The position numbers were made by a program, and so were the translations under genes. A stretch of DNA of 64,000 nucleotides from Diplonema papillatum (Eukaryota > Euglenozoa > Diplonemea > Diplonemida > Diplonemidae), in NCBI GenBank assembly GCA_030068145.1, contig JAPJBO010000164.1, positions 1 through 64,000 of the forward strand, read 5' to 3'. Below are positions 29,151 through 39,903 of the stretch, one piece after another; position 1 is the stretch's first letter; the number at the start of each line of letters is the position of its first letter. The notes beneath the pieces are model-generated. The model was not told where the DNA came from. It did no database searches and was given only the letters and a program-made list of their open reading frames with translations.

Positions 29151-29463
29151 GAGAGGGGGTCGGTTCGAAGTCGAGAACAGCCCGTTGATTAAAGGACGAC
29201 TTCCGCCCGAAACGAGGCATGGATTCCGGCGTGAATACGTGTGATACATGCCGAAAGACGCTCTCCGCGCGTTGCTCTGTACAGTCGTCGTGGCGTCCCG
29301 CTCGATTGGTTCGCCAAGGCCACAGGGAACTCAAAGTGTGTTCGTCTTTCACTTCTGCACAACTGCCGAGACCGGTGAAGCTCACGCAGACCATCGCAGC
29401 TCTCTTTGCATTCTAACATCAAACCGCCGTTCGCAGCTGTCGAGTCACAGGCTGTTAGGTGGC

Positions 29464-29770
29464 TCAATGGCTCACCGTGTGTTGCTCTGTACAGTCGTCG
29501 TGGCACCCTGCTCGAGCTTGATGTTCGCCAACAACAAAGCGTTTGCCCACAGGTGGTTGTCGTGTATGGACCCTGCGGCACCAGACTTGACGAGGATCCC
29601 GTGCTGCTTCGAATGGTGGATTCGGTTGTGCGATACGACCGGGCACGCGCCCGCCATGCCTACGTTGCTGAACGCGTTGTCGTAGATGTCGTTGTCCGTC
29701 ACAGTGCCGCCCGCGTTGTCGGCCACGCACACGCCGCACTTGCCCGACCCGTGAATCCGGTTTTCACAGG
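29464..29770 (-). pseudogene. Extra copy of the last exon of the beta-helix gene
   Basis: About 310-bp tandem duplicate of 29772-30085: same rungs (SGKCGVCVADNAGG, HNRIHHSKQHGILV), with small indels in the AYSNVGIMAG and NALANIK segments. A third, shorter relic of the very end lies at 29270-29310. Confidence 0.8.
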
Positions 29771-29790
29771 CTGATAGGTGGCTTAATGGC

Positions 29791-31322
29791 TCACCGTGTG
29801 TTGCTCTGTACAGTCGTCGTGGCGCCCTGCTCGAGCTTGATGTTGGCCAACGCGTTTGCCCACAGGTTGTTGTCGTGTATGGACCCTGCGGCACCAGACT
29901 TGACGAGGATCCCGTGCTGCTTCGAATGGTGGATTCGGTTGTGCGATACGACCGGGCACGCGCCCGCCATGATGCCTACGTTGCTGTACGCGTTGTCGTA
30001 GATGTCGTTGTCCGTCACAGTGCCGCCCGCGTTGTCGGCCACGCACACGCCGCACTTGCCCGACCCGTGAATCCGGTTGGAACGAACCACAGGCGCCGCT
30101 TCGGCCGACACGTCTATGTTGGAGTAGCGGTTGTTGAAGATGTCGTTGTCCACCAGCTCGCCTAACGCCCCGTTTCGGAACCAAACCCCGTTTTGATGCG
30201 AGTCTCGCACGATGCAACGGGTGACCACGGGACGTGCTGCCCTCTCGACGACGATGTTTGGCTGCCTGCGTTCTTGGAGTTAAAGTTCGCTTGAAATTCC
30301 GGGGGTTTTAGGGTCTCCGTGTGACCGTTGTTAAATGGGTTCTCGTAGAGCAACAAAGGGCTATACGGTTGCGGGTTGTATATTTGGTGGTACACTTTCG
30401 TCATGGGCTATGGCTAGCCATGTCCGGGACTGGTTGTGACCGACACCAAGTACATTAAGCAGGGCCAGGCATGCCTGTTGTCGTACACCTCGCAGTCGAC
30501 GATGGTCGGGGCGGTCTCCGCCTTGCACGAGATTCCGTGCTGCTTGCTGCCGTGCACGCGGCACTTTTTGATGAGCGGCGCACCGCGGGCGACGACGACG
30601 CAGCTCAGGTTGACGCTCGTCACGTCGCAGGCCTCGAGCGCGCACTCACCTGATTCAGCGTCGAACCGCACCGCGCTGCAGTGCGGCGACCGCGAGACGA
30701 TCGTCACGTTCTGCACGGCGGCCGCCGCTTTGAACACGATCGTGCACATGTCCTCAGCGTGATCCAACACAACCGCCGCAGCGTCCGAGCCCATTAGCGT
30801 GATCCCCGGAGCTTCGAGGGTGAGAGGGGTGGAGTACGTGCCCGGGCGAATCACTATGACGTCGCCGGCTGCCGCAACCGCCATCGCGGCTGGGATCGTG
30901 CGGAAGTTCGCTGCCCCGTGCGGGTCCACAACGAGCACTTTGCCCCGCATCAGGCGGTCGAGGTGGATGGAGTGCTGCTCGACCGTAGCGAGCAGTTGAT
31001 CCACGTCTGCAGGGGGTGCCGGGGGGGTCGGCTCGCAGGCCGGGTCCCTGCTGCCCTGCTTGTCCTCGGCCGCAGCAGCTACGCCGCCGCCGCCGCCGGC
31101 GCCCCACGCGGCCATCTTGGCTTCGACCGCCAGGACGTGCTCGCCCAGCTTGTGCAGCTTGTCGCTGAGCTTCGCCTGCTCCTTCGCGACGCGGGCGGTC
31201 TCCGCAGCCTGGTCGTGGAGCGCCTTCATGACCAGGTCCATGGCGGTGTTGATCCGGTCGCCGGTCGAAGGCGCGAACTCGCCGCCGATCCGTTCCCGGA
31301 ACGCGGCCAGTTCGTCGGCCAT
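29791..31322 (-). CDS. FBXO11-like right-handed beta-helix protein with coiled-coil head (two exons)
   Basis: Exon 1 from ATG 31322: residues about 25-70 are a heptad-like helix (ALHDQAAETARVAKEQAKLSD in part), then a Gly/Ala/Pro linker. From residue 129 comes a pectinesterase/CASH-type start (VVDPHGAANFRTIPAAM, then GDVIVIRPGTYS) and beta-helix rungs. The frame breaks after CEVYDNR. The rungs resume in exon 2 with PNIVVERAARPVVTRC and continue through SNRIHGSGKCGV, DNDIYDNAYSNV and HNRIHHSKQHGILV to the stop at 29791. The rungs resemble the FBXO11 helix domain, but no F-box was seen. No signal peptide, so intracellular; a ligand- or protein-binding role is inferred. The first and last exons are duplicated outward on both sides. 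Confidence 0.8.
30266..30474 (-). other. Probable GC-AG intron of the beta-helix gene
   Basis: Removing 209 nt between AACAG/GCATGC and CGCAG/GCAGCC joins the rungs in frame (DNR-QP-NIVVE). The intron holds an R6 motif (30273-30345). The exact borders are inferred; other donors nearby are possible. Confidence 0.5.
30273..30345. repeat. R6 motif inside the beta-helix intron
   Basis: GGAGTTAAAGTTCGCTTG, then TTCCGGGGGTTTTAGGGTC, then TCCGTGTGACC. Confidence 0.65.
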
Positions 31323-31539
31323 CTTTCCCCCCCCCTCGGTTTCGATGTGCCGCCCACACTGATGCTCACTTAGGTTGCGGTTAGAGTCTCTGGTGGACCA
31401 TTGAGCTTGAGTGTCAGATACGTTCGCACACTTTAACCTCAGCTAGACGAGGTTGTGACTAATGATCGAATGTTTTAAAAGGTAGAGGTTGATTCTGTGC
31501 TGTTGGAGGTGTGCCTTCGGACAGTAGCCAGATGAAGCC

Positions 31540-31782
31540 TCAGTCGTGGCACCGCAAACTGTCCGGTGCGGCCATCTTGGCTTCGACCGCCAGGACGTGC
31601 TCGCCCAGCTTGTGCAGCTTGTCGCTGAGCTTCGCCTGCTCCTTCGCGACGCTGGCGGTCTCCGCAGCCTGGTCGTGGAGCGCCTTCATGACCAGGTCCA
31701 TGGCGGTGTTGATCCGGTCGCCGGTCGAAGGCGCGAACTCGCCGCCGATCCGTTCCCCAAACGCGGCCAGTTCGTCGGCCAT
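31540..31782 (-). pseudogene. Extra copy of the first exon of the beta-helix gene
   Basis: ATG 31782 and the first 71 residues match the intact gene with a few changes (RERIGG to GERIGG; ARVAKEQ to ASVAKEQ), then diverge after EAKMAA. The 5' flank (GATGTGCCGCCC) is copied too. Confidence 0.85.
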
Positions 31783-31937
31783 CCTTTTGCCCGAGTTTTG
31801 ATGTGCCGCCCGTGGGGTTAGTGTCTTTTGAGGTTCGAAGGTCCGGTGCGGGTCGTGGTAGATACATTCGCACATGAAACATCGGCCAACCAAGGTTGTT
31901 ACTCTGAAGGCTTTAAAGATGGATGTTTGTCCGAGCC

Positions 31938-32062
31938 TCAGTCGTGAGTTCGTCGGCCATCTTTTCCCCCGCGGTTGTTTCGACGTGCCGCCGACACTGA
32001 TGCCTTACGTGGGGTTAGCGTTTTTGGGTTTAAAGATCCGGCGCGGGGTTGTGGAGCCCGCG
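31938..32062 (-). pseudogene. Third copy of the beta-helix gene start (leader plus five codons)
   Basis: GAGTTCGTCGGCCAT reads MADEL on the minus strand, followed upstream by the same leader (TTTCGACGTGCCGCC) and an R6-like phrase (GGTTTAAAGATCCGGCGC). Confidence 0.75.
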
Positions 32063-32069
32063 TAGATTG

Positions 32070-32690
32070 CCATAATGAGCTGTCTCCAGACCCAGTGTTA
32101 ACACCCTGCAAGGCAAAAGGGGGGACCAAAGCTTGGACGACAGAGACGCGTCCTCGCATATACCCTCCTCCCCCCCCCCCCCACCCGTTTCTTTGAAGCT
32201 AGCCGAAAGGGAAAACACCGGCCGGCTCTCGCCTCACGTGGAGCTAGCGAAACAAAAAAAAACGAGTATACCTTCCGTCCCGGGACCGAGCGCCCGTGAA
32301 AATCGCCGGTTGGCACGGGTTGCGGAGGGATGATATAGGATACACGCGGACACCCGCCGACAGTAATAGTTTACTACAAGGAATGACAATACGTGAACAC
32401 GACCACCCCGAACCGACTCCACAATTCGGGGGGGGGGGGGGGGGGGGGGGGCGAGGCAGTGGGGTCTATGACCGTAGCAATCCGGCAGCACTCCTGAAGT
32501 ATTAACCCGAACCAACAGGGTCAACAGTCACGCCTTCTTCATTCTCTTAACAACGACGTGCAGACCCCTGGCCAGGCGGTATGAATCAAGACGCCACTTG
32601 CTGAGCAGAATGACCACCCACTTTTCGAGACCGTCCAGCTTCTGAGGCTGGACACCACCGAGCAGTACTACTGGCCGTGTGGGCCACACG
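32070..32690. other. Intergenic with long homopolymer G run
   Basis: A G21 run at 32430-32450 and a C12 run at about 32170. No gene is recognised. Such runs are likely assembly weak points. Confidence 0.5.
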
Positions 32691-33755
32691 GTGGAACCCG
32701 ACCTCCGAAGCCGAGTTAAAGAGAGCGTGCCCGAGTCACACCCGCAAAGCGGGTGTGCTGCAACCCAAACGCGTGTAATACACACCCGACAAGCGAGTGT
32801 GACAACGCGCGTTTTAACCCCAGCCCTGGCTCCATCTTTGGCTCCAGCTTTGGCTCCAGCTTTGGCTCCAGCTTTGGCTCCAGCTTTGGCTCCAGCTTTG
32901 GCTCCAGCGTTGGCTCCAGCTTTGGCTCCAGCTTTAGCTCCAGCTTTAGCTCCAGCTTTAGCTCCAGCTGCTCCAGCTTTGGCTCCAGCTTTGGCTCCAG
33001 CTTTGGCTCCAGCTTTGGCTCCAGCTTTAGCTCCAGCTTTAGCTCCAGCTTTGGCTCCAGCTTTGGCTCCAGCTTTGGCTCCAGCTTTAGCTCCAGCTTT
33101 AGCTCCAGCTTTAGCTCCAGCTTTAGCTCCAGCTTTAGCTCCAGCTTTAGCTCCAGCTTTAGCTCCAGCTTTAGCTCCAGCTTTAGCTCCAGCTTTAGCT
33201 CCAGCTTTAGCTCCAGCTTTAGCTCCAGCTTTAGCTCCAGCTTTAGCTCCAGCTTTAGCTCCAGCTTTAGCTCCAGCTTTAGCTCCAGCTTTAGCTCCAG
33301 CTTTAGCTCCAGCTTTAGCTCCAGCTTTAGCTCCAGCTTTAGCTCCAGCTTTAGCTCCAGCTTTAGCTCCAGCTTTAGCTCCAGCTTTAGCTCCAGCTTT
33401 AGCTCCAGCTTTAGCTCCAGCTTTAGCTCCAGCTTTAGCTCCAGCTTTAGCTCCAGCTTTAGCTCCAGCTTTAGCTCCAGCTTTAGCTCCAGCTTTAGCT
33501 CCAGCTTTAGCTCCAGCTTTAGCTCCAGCTTTAGCTCCAGCTTTAGCTCCAGCTTTAGCTCCAGCTTTAGCTCCAGCTTTAGCTCCAGCTTTAGCTCCAG
33601 CTTTAGCTCCAGCTTTAGCTCCAGCTTTAGCTCCAGCTTTAGCTCCAGCTTTAGCTCCAGCTTTAGCTCCAGCTTTAGCTCCAGCTTTAGCTCCAGCTTT
33701 AGCTCCAGCTTTAGCTCCAGCTTTAGCTCCAGCTTCTGAGGCTGGACTCCCACCC
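32690..33755. mobile_element. R5 palindromic element expanded by an internal minisatellite
   Basis: The left part (CTCCGAAGCCGAGTTAAAG, then ACACCCGCAAAGCGGGTGT, then AACGCGTGTAA) aligns with the short R5 copy at 35645-35700, and the right end TTCTGAGGCTGGACTCC with 35779-35795. The 12-bp array lies between them. Confidence 0.7.
32815..33735. repeat. 12-bp minisatellite TTTAGCTCCAGC, about 76 units
   Basis: The left third mixes TTTGGCTCCAGC with TTTAGCTCCAGC; the right two thirds are pure TTTAGCTCCAGC. One unit is short (AGCTGCTCC). Because the period is a multiple of three, every frame stays open on both strands (Ala-Pro, Phe-Gly-Ser-Ser, Lys-Ala-Gly, Leu-Glu); none looks like a gene. Confidence 0.97.
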
Positions 33756-33759
33756 CCGG

Positions 33760-35640
33760 TGGGTTCTTTTAACAGCAAGAGCCCACCCCAGGGGGTGATT
33801 GGTTTTTCTAGGTAGGGTCCCTACCGTTCGAGTTGCATGGTTTTTTTTCAATGATGGCGGGTGGGGGGGTTCATTTAATTGTTTGAACCCGGGTTTCCCC
33901 TTGCACGATGCACTTGTAACTGAGCCTTCTTTGTGAGTGCACAAGAGGAACGACAAGTTAATGGACTACTAACTGGGCGTTCTTGGTGAATCCATGGAAT
34001 GACAAATAAATAGACACATACCCATAGCACTTCGTCATGTGATGTACAAGTGCGTCGTGGGGGATGCCGCTACGTCGTCAAGCTCACAAAAAAAAAATTC
34101 CAGCTCACGATAAGGTTTTCCGTATTTTCCGCATCACAAAACACACGAAAGCTCACGTTTCCCGTTTCACGAAACTCACAAAGTTTTGTGTTCGGTGCTT
34201 TTCCGTGGCACCGAAATTCACGATAAAGTGACTCTCCGGCTGTTTTTCGTGCAGCTTGCGTGCACCCTTCAGGGACGTATCAGAAAAGACCTGAAGGCGG
34301 GCCACTTTGGTAGGTCTTTGAGCGACAGTTTGAGAAGAAAATGTGCTGGAGCCCACACGAAACACAGGAAAAAAGCTGGGTTTAGTGCCGGGTTTAAGCG
34401 TTCAACAAAAAAAGACCAACTTTGGAGTTGCGTTGTTTTCTAGCTCCCCCCCTTCACTAAATCCGCGGTTTAAAACCCTGGCCTCAGTGGTGCAAACACC
34501 ACGCGCTCTTCAAACCCAAGAAACCTTCCCCCCCGCGCTACTCGAAATCTGGGGAAAGGTGTTTTTTTCTTTCTTTTCCTGGGAAGATTTTCCTTGTTGC
34601 TGGGAGAGGGGTTTTCTGTTTCTGCGTGGGCTCACGTCTAGTTTTGGAGAGGGCTTCTAGACTGTTTCTTGTATTGTGTGCTTCTGTTTTTTTTTTTTTT
34701 GTTTTTAGCCACATACAAGTTGATACAACGTGTGAGGAAACTGAACCGCCTCTGATCATGATCATTTGCCAATTTGGCACCTGAAACCACGTCCAGGAGT
34801 TGGGCTCAGGCGGTCAAACCTACTCTCGCGGTGTACGGGTTTTCAATGCATTAAACAAGAAAGACCCATTCCGAGTTGTCTTGTTTCTCCCCTCCTCTAG
34901 GCACTGGACGGCCCCTCCAAACACTTCTTTGTGTCTCTCTCGCGCTCTCCAAAACCAAAAAGCGTGTCGCATTGAGTGACCCTCCCAGAGAGAAAAGTAT
35001 AGTCGAAACCGATACAAAAGTGAGCACGAAGCAGACTGCAAATTGAGGTGGGGGCGCACAGCGGCACAGCGTCCTGAAGCCATCACCTGTCTTTGTGCCC
35101 GCAGGATTGCCCAGATGTAGAACGCTGCGCGAGCAGGCGGCCATCGGTGAAACCAATCCCCTCACCAAGTGACCACAGGCCGTCGAAATTTAGCCGAACT
35201 CAGGCTGTTTTGGCGGGCCTTTTTCAACGTTCCCCCATCCGTGCCAAAATTGACTGACTCAAAGTGCAGGTTCGTGGCCAGAAGTGAAGCAAGAAGATCA
35301 ATGGAGATCATGCGGCCTTTTCCATTCGCGACGAGCGAGCGTGAAGCCATGGCTATTTTCAGCCACTCAGGACAGTTCCAGGACAGTGGGCTGAGCCTGC
35401 AGATGGCCATGACGCATCGAACCAGGGGGCGGTTCGGGACCCCAATACTCCACATATTTGAGATCTTGTGCGCGCTCGGGCTGTCATGTACATCACGGCT
35501 CCATGGAAAACGCTCTCAAAACCCGTTTGTTGGTGTACATCTGGGCCGAAATGCCCAGGATTTGGTGTGGTAGGTTCGAGAGCGGAAAGAGTGCCGAAAA
35601 AGAAGGGGTTCGGGGGGGGTTGAAATTTGACCCACACACG
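33760..35640. other. Intergenic, no gene recognised
   Basis: Short direct repeats of a CTCACGxTTTCCC type at 34085-34220, a T14-type tract at about 34686, otherwise nothing supported. Confidence 0.5.
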
Positions 35641-35644
35641 GTGG

Positions 35645-35795
35645 GACGTCCAACCTCAGAAGCTGGAGTTAAAGACGGTGTGTTCGAGGCACACCCAAGA
35701 AATGGGCGCGCTACAGCCAAGACGCGTGTAAATGCACACACGAAGAGCGGGTGTGACACCCGCTTTTTAACACCAGCTTCTGAGGGCTGGACTCC
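35645..35795. mobile_element. R5 palindromic element, compact copy
   Basis: About 150 bp with imperfect terminal inverted repeats (CCAACCTCAGAAGCTGGAG and CCAGCTTCTGAGGGCTGG) and an internal palindrome AGCGGGTGTGACACCCGCT. It serves as the short reference form for the family. Confidence 0.7.
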
Positions 35796-35877
35796 ATCGT
35801 ACGTATCAAAGGTCAGGTATTAACTCCGTATCGACATGCGGTTGATTGCATCTGGGCACTGGTTGCACGGGAGAGGG

Positions 35878-37167
35878 TCATGTCGACGCCGTGTCGACGT
35901 TGCAGAACAACGAGCGCACTTTCGATTGCGACAAGCGGCTGCCTTCGGCGACGACGAGTTCGCCGAAGCGGAGGGACGGCGTAACGGCCCGGGCGTTCAT
36001 GCCGGCCTCGACTTGGTGCTGCTGCCAGTAGATGCGCTCCGCCTCCGCGTACGCGTCGCCCAGCGTGCCGTCCCGCGCGATGGTGTTCGAGAGGCAGCTC
36101 ATGAACGTCGTCGTGAAGGTCGCGCCCAGCGAGTACTGCTGCTCCTTCGACGTGGCCATTTGGAACACGGGCCACTCGTTCACGGACAGGTACCGAAGGT
36201 ACGCCGGGTCGGTCAGCCACTTGCAGTGCCCTCCGGACGTGCAGAACTGGTACAACATCACGAACTTCGTCCCGGCGGCGCAAGGGGCGGCGATCGAGCT
36301 GACGACCTGCTGCCAGTACAGGCAAGTCAGTGGGGACACAACCGACAGGTCCTTGACATCCGTCACAGCCGCGCACCGCATGTCCCTTCCTGCGGTGGTC
36401 ACGGCGCCGTACTTGGCGGCGTCCGTCGACCGGAAAGGCATGAGCATGAACCACTCGCGCGTCTTCAGCGACGAGTGCTCGTGGTCGTACTCCTTCCCGG
36501 CGTCGTGCGGAGACCCGCAGACGTCGCACACCCGGTCCGCCACGTTGATCCTCAGCGGCCGCTTGCCGTCGAAGCAGGTGAGCGCCTGCTCGCCCTTCTC
36601 CTTCTCCTTCTCGTCCGCGCCTTCTTCGCAAACCTCGTCCCCGACAGCCACGGGGTGGTGCCCGCCGTGCGAGGTGAGCCACACGAAGCAGCTGGAGACC
36701 CCCGACTTCGGGAGGACCCGGTCCGTCTCTCTCGCCGGTTCGCCGGACAAGATGGACAGGACGGTCTCAGGCGTCAGGCGTTCGAAGTCGTAGTCGGGGC
36801 CCCCGTTGGCCAGGAGCGCGGAGCACGCCGCCAGGACGCCCTCCCGCCGGTCCCGGTACAGCTTCTTCTGCTCGGCCAGCCGCTCCGGGGTTTCGACCCG
36901 CGTGTGCTTCTTGCAGAACTCCAGGTGCTCCGGCTCGCACGGCGGGTGCCCCAGCGCCTCGGCCCGCTCGAGCCACTCGACGACCATGCGCACGCCCGCG
37001 ACCACGATGATCCTGTCCTTCCCCAGGGTCTGGACCAGGTTGTCGTACACGAGCCCGAGCGTCTGCAAAAAGCTCACCTGCTGCCCGGGATCCGTCCACG
37101 GCCTCTTCTCGTGCCCGTACACTTCCCCCGGCGTCCCTCCGACGACGAGCAACGCCCAAGCACTCAT
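35878..37167 (-). CDS. Legumain-like (peptidase family C13) protein, copy A
   Basis: 429 residues from ATG 37167. It starts SAWALLVVGG, as in legumain (WAVLVAGS), then has RIIVVAG at 52-58. LTPETVLSILSGEP (131-144) is followed by CFVWLTSHGGHHPV with candidate catalytic His167. KFVMLYQFCTSGG has candidate Cys309, matching the HG and (A/F)C-x-SG blocks of C13. WPVFQMATS and SLGATFTTTFMSCL match the strand and helix after the Cys. About 140 residues separate His and Cys against about 40 in legumain; the insert carries CxxC and His/Asp-rich stretches (RVCDVCGSPHD, YDHEHSS), perhaps a metal site. No signal peptide, unlike lysosomal legumains. Activity is likely but not shown. An R6 motif lies about 245 bp upstream. 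Confidence 0.75.
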   Translation of the reverse strand: MSAWALLVVGGTPGEVYGHEKRPWTDPGQQVSFLQTLGLVYDNLVQTLGKDRIIVVAGVRMVVEWLERAEALGHPPCEPEHLEFCKKHTRVETPERLAEQKKLYRDRREGVLAACSALLANGGPDYDFERLTPETVLSILSGEPARETDRVLPKSGVSSCFVWLTSHGGHHPVAVGDEVCEEGADEKEKEKGEQALTCFDGKRPLRINVADRVCDVCGSPHDAGKEYDHEHSSLKTREWFMLMPFRSTDAAKYGAVTTAGRDMRCAAVTDVKDLSVVSPLTCLYWQQVVSSIAAPCAAGTKFVMLYQFCTSGGHCKWLTDPAYLRYLSVNEWPVFQMATSKEQQYSLGATFTTTFMSCLSNTIARDGTLGDAYAEAERIYWQQHQVEAGMNARAVTPSLRFGELVVAEGSRLSQSKVRSLFCNVDTAST

Positions 37168-37411
37168 TGTATGTTATCAATTACGTTGTAGTTGACTGGT
37201 TGGAGCAGCGAGCAGCCGACGTACCCACGAAAGCAGCTGGCGAGCGGAGGGGAAAAAGAAGGGGGGGGGGGGTTGGGAGGTAGAGTGTGTGTGTGGGTGC
37301 TTCACGGTGCGTTTATTACAACATGCCGCAGACCTTCGGTGCTGGGAGAGAGGTGTCGGAGTGGTCGCCTCCTTTTGTTCGTTTTCCCCCTTCTTCCCTG
37401 AAAGATATTCG

Positions 37412-37500
37412 GCGTGTTTTAAAGTGTGAAGTTCGCTTAGAGATCCGAGGTTTTACAGTCTCCTGGTGACCCTTCGTAAAAAGGTTCCGTCAAGGTATCG
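37412..37500. repeat. R6 motif upstream of C13 copy A
   Basis: GAAGTTCGCTTAGAGATCCG, AGGTTTTACAGTCTCCTGG, then TGACCCTTCGTAAAAAGG. It is one of the two most complete copies. Nothing else is recognised between 37170 and 38060. Confidence 0.65.
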
Positions 37501-38061
37501 GTAGGTTTTAGAATGAAGGTCAGCTTGCGAATCAAGGGGTGACCGTCGTCGAGTCCTGCTTTAGGGTCGCATTAGGGTTTGCCGACTCCCGCAATCGGCA
37601 AAGACTTGTCCGGTCTTACTTCCGTCCATCCGGCCGCACTGCGGCTCTCGGACACTGTATGCTCCTCCTGTGACACCTGCCTGAAATAGATTATGCTCAA
37701 GCAATTCACCCATAGTAGTTGGCCGCGTACTGGTATCGCAAAGACCGGCGTGTAGGATTGCGGCGTCCACGCTGTGAGGTCGTTAGCGTGGATGAAGCGT
37801 GGGTGAGTGCAGATCGTGGTTGTATTCGACAGAGAACACTGAAAGCCGAGCGGAGACGGTTTCCGCGTACAACCGCAAACGGACAAACCGGCTAGTCAAA
37901 GGGTTGTAAGGTTTGGTTTAAGACGTGAAGAGCAAGAATCGGACGCCCTTCGTCCCATGTCGAAACGTCATATTCGTCCCAAAAACGGTAAAAGAACCCC
38001 GTAGAAGGAACTTCGCTAACGCGTACTCATCGAGAGAAAGCGGCGCCCAGGGGGCCTACTA

Positions 38062-39226
38062 GAACCTTTCAGATCTTGCATTGCAAGACCCCTATTTTTA
38101 GGTCGAACCTTTCAGATCTTGCATTGCAAGACCCCTATTTTTAGGTCGAACCTTTCAGATCTTGCATTGCAAGACCCCTATTTTTAGGTCGAACCTTTCA
38201 GATCTTGCATTGCAAGACCCCTATTTTTAGGTCGAACCTTTCAGATCTTGCATTGCAAGACCCCTATTTTTAGGTCGAACCTTTCAGATCTTGCATTGCA
38301 AGACCCCTATTTTTAGGTCGAACCTTTCAGATCTTGCATTGCAAGACCCCTATTTTTAGGTCGAACCTTTCAGATCTTGCATTGCAAGACCCCTATTTTT
38401 AGGTCGAACCTTTCAGATCTTGCATTGCAAGACCCCTATTTTTAGGTCGAACCTTTCAGATCTTGCATTGCAAGACCCCTATTTTTAGGTCGAACCTTTC
38501 AGATCTTGCATTGCAAGACCCCTATTTTTAGGTCGAACCTTTCAGATCTTGCATTGCAAGACCCCTATTTTTAGGTCGAACCTTTCAGATCTTGCATTGC
38601 AAGACCCCTATTTTTAGGTCGAACCTTTCAGATCTTGCATTGCAAGACCCCTATTTTTAGGTCGAACCTTTCAGATCTTGCATTGCAAGACCCCTATTTT
38701 TAGGTCGAACCTTTCAGATCTTGCATTGCAAGACCCCTATTTTTAGGTCGAACCTTTCAGATCTTGCATTGCAAGACCCCTATTTTTAGGTCGAACCTTT
38801 CAGATCTTGCATTGCAAGACCCCTATTTTTAGGTCGAACCTTTCAGATCTTGCATTGCAAGACCCCTATTTTTAGGTCGAACCTTTCAGATCTTGCATTG
38901 CAAGACCCCTATTTTTAGGTCGAACCTTTCAGATCTTGCATTGCAAGACCCCTATTTTTAGGTCGAACCTTTCAGATCTTGCATTGCAAGACCCCTATTT
39001 TTAGGTCGAACCTTTCAGATCTTGCATTGCAAGACCCCTATTTTTAGGTCGAACCTTTCAGATCTTGCATTGCAAGACCCCTATTTTTAGGTCGAACCTT
39101 TCAGATCTTGCATTGCAAGACCCCTATTTTTAGGTCGAACCTTTCAGATCTTGCATTGCAAGACCCCTATTTTTAGGTCGAACCTTTCAGATCTTGCAGT
39201 GCAAGACCCCTATTTTTATGTCGAAC
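38062..39226. repeat. 43-bp satellite, about 27 near-identical units
   Basis: Unit: GAACCTTTCAGATCTTGCAT, TGCAAGACCCCTATTTTTAG, GTC. It contains the odd palindrome TCTTGCATTGCAAGA. Only the last unit differs (GCAGTGC, TATGTC). It has no long open frame, unlike the other arrays, and separates the two C13 genes. Confidence 0.97.
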
Positions 39227-39290
39227 CCCCTTCTAAAAGCCCGATATGAAGGAGAAGGAGACTGCCCGCTCCAGAACAGGGCCGCAGCCA

Positions 39291-39903
39291 CAGTGCCGTC
39301 CTCCCTGACGGTTTGATCAAGCCCGCAGGAAGGCAAGCGTGAAGTCAGTCCCCGAGTAAGCTTTCGGCCGTCTTAGCAGCTTGTCTCGCTATGCAGCTGC
39401 AAGAAACCAGCGGGACCACGTACCTACAGGCGAGAGGCCTGCAGCTCGTTGCAGAACAACGTCCTCGCCTTGACGCCGCCCAGACCGCCTGCTTCCGCAG
39501 CCACCACTTCCCCAAACCGCAGGGCGGGGTCTTCCGCACGAGCGTTCATATCCGCCTCGAGCTGGTGCTCTTCCCAGTACAGCCGCTCCGCCGCTCTGTA
39601 CGCGTCTGCCAGCGTGCCGTCCTCTCGGATGGTTCGGTCCAGCCCGCGCAGGAACGCAAGCGTGAAGCCAGCACCCAGCGAGTCCTGCCCGGCGCGCGCG
39701 GACGCCATCCCGTAGACGGGCCACGGCCCTTCGGCGAAGTAGTGCCGCGCCGGCGGGTCGCCCAGCCACAGCAGGTGCCCCCCGGACGCGCAGAACTAGT
39801 GCAGGAACACCAGCCGCCGCCCGCCGGCGCACGAGGGCGCGACCGCGGCGACTACCTGCTGCCAGTACACGCACGCCAGCGGGTCGAACCCGGCGGCGGG
39901 TCT
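39291..39903 (-). pseudogene. C13 C-terminal fragment with premature stop
   Basis: Tandem duplicate (period 575 bp) of the last 160 codons of C13 copy B. A CAG-to-TAG change at 39797-39799 puts a stop just before the catalytic FCASGG block. A still shorter relic of the gene end lies at 39291-39360. Confidence 0.85.

Noticed and set aside
32528-33815. Four overlapping frames of 330-416 codons over the 12-bp array
   Set aside because: Created by a 12-bp period without stops; the array sits inside a palindromic repeat.
38062-39226. CRISPR-like appearance of the 43-bp array
   Set aside because: Units are contiguous and identical with no variable spacers, and the genome is eukaryotic.
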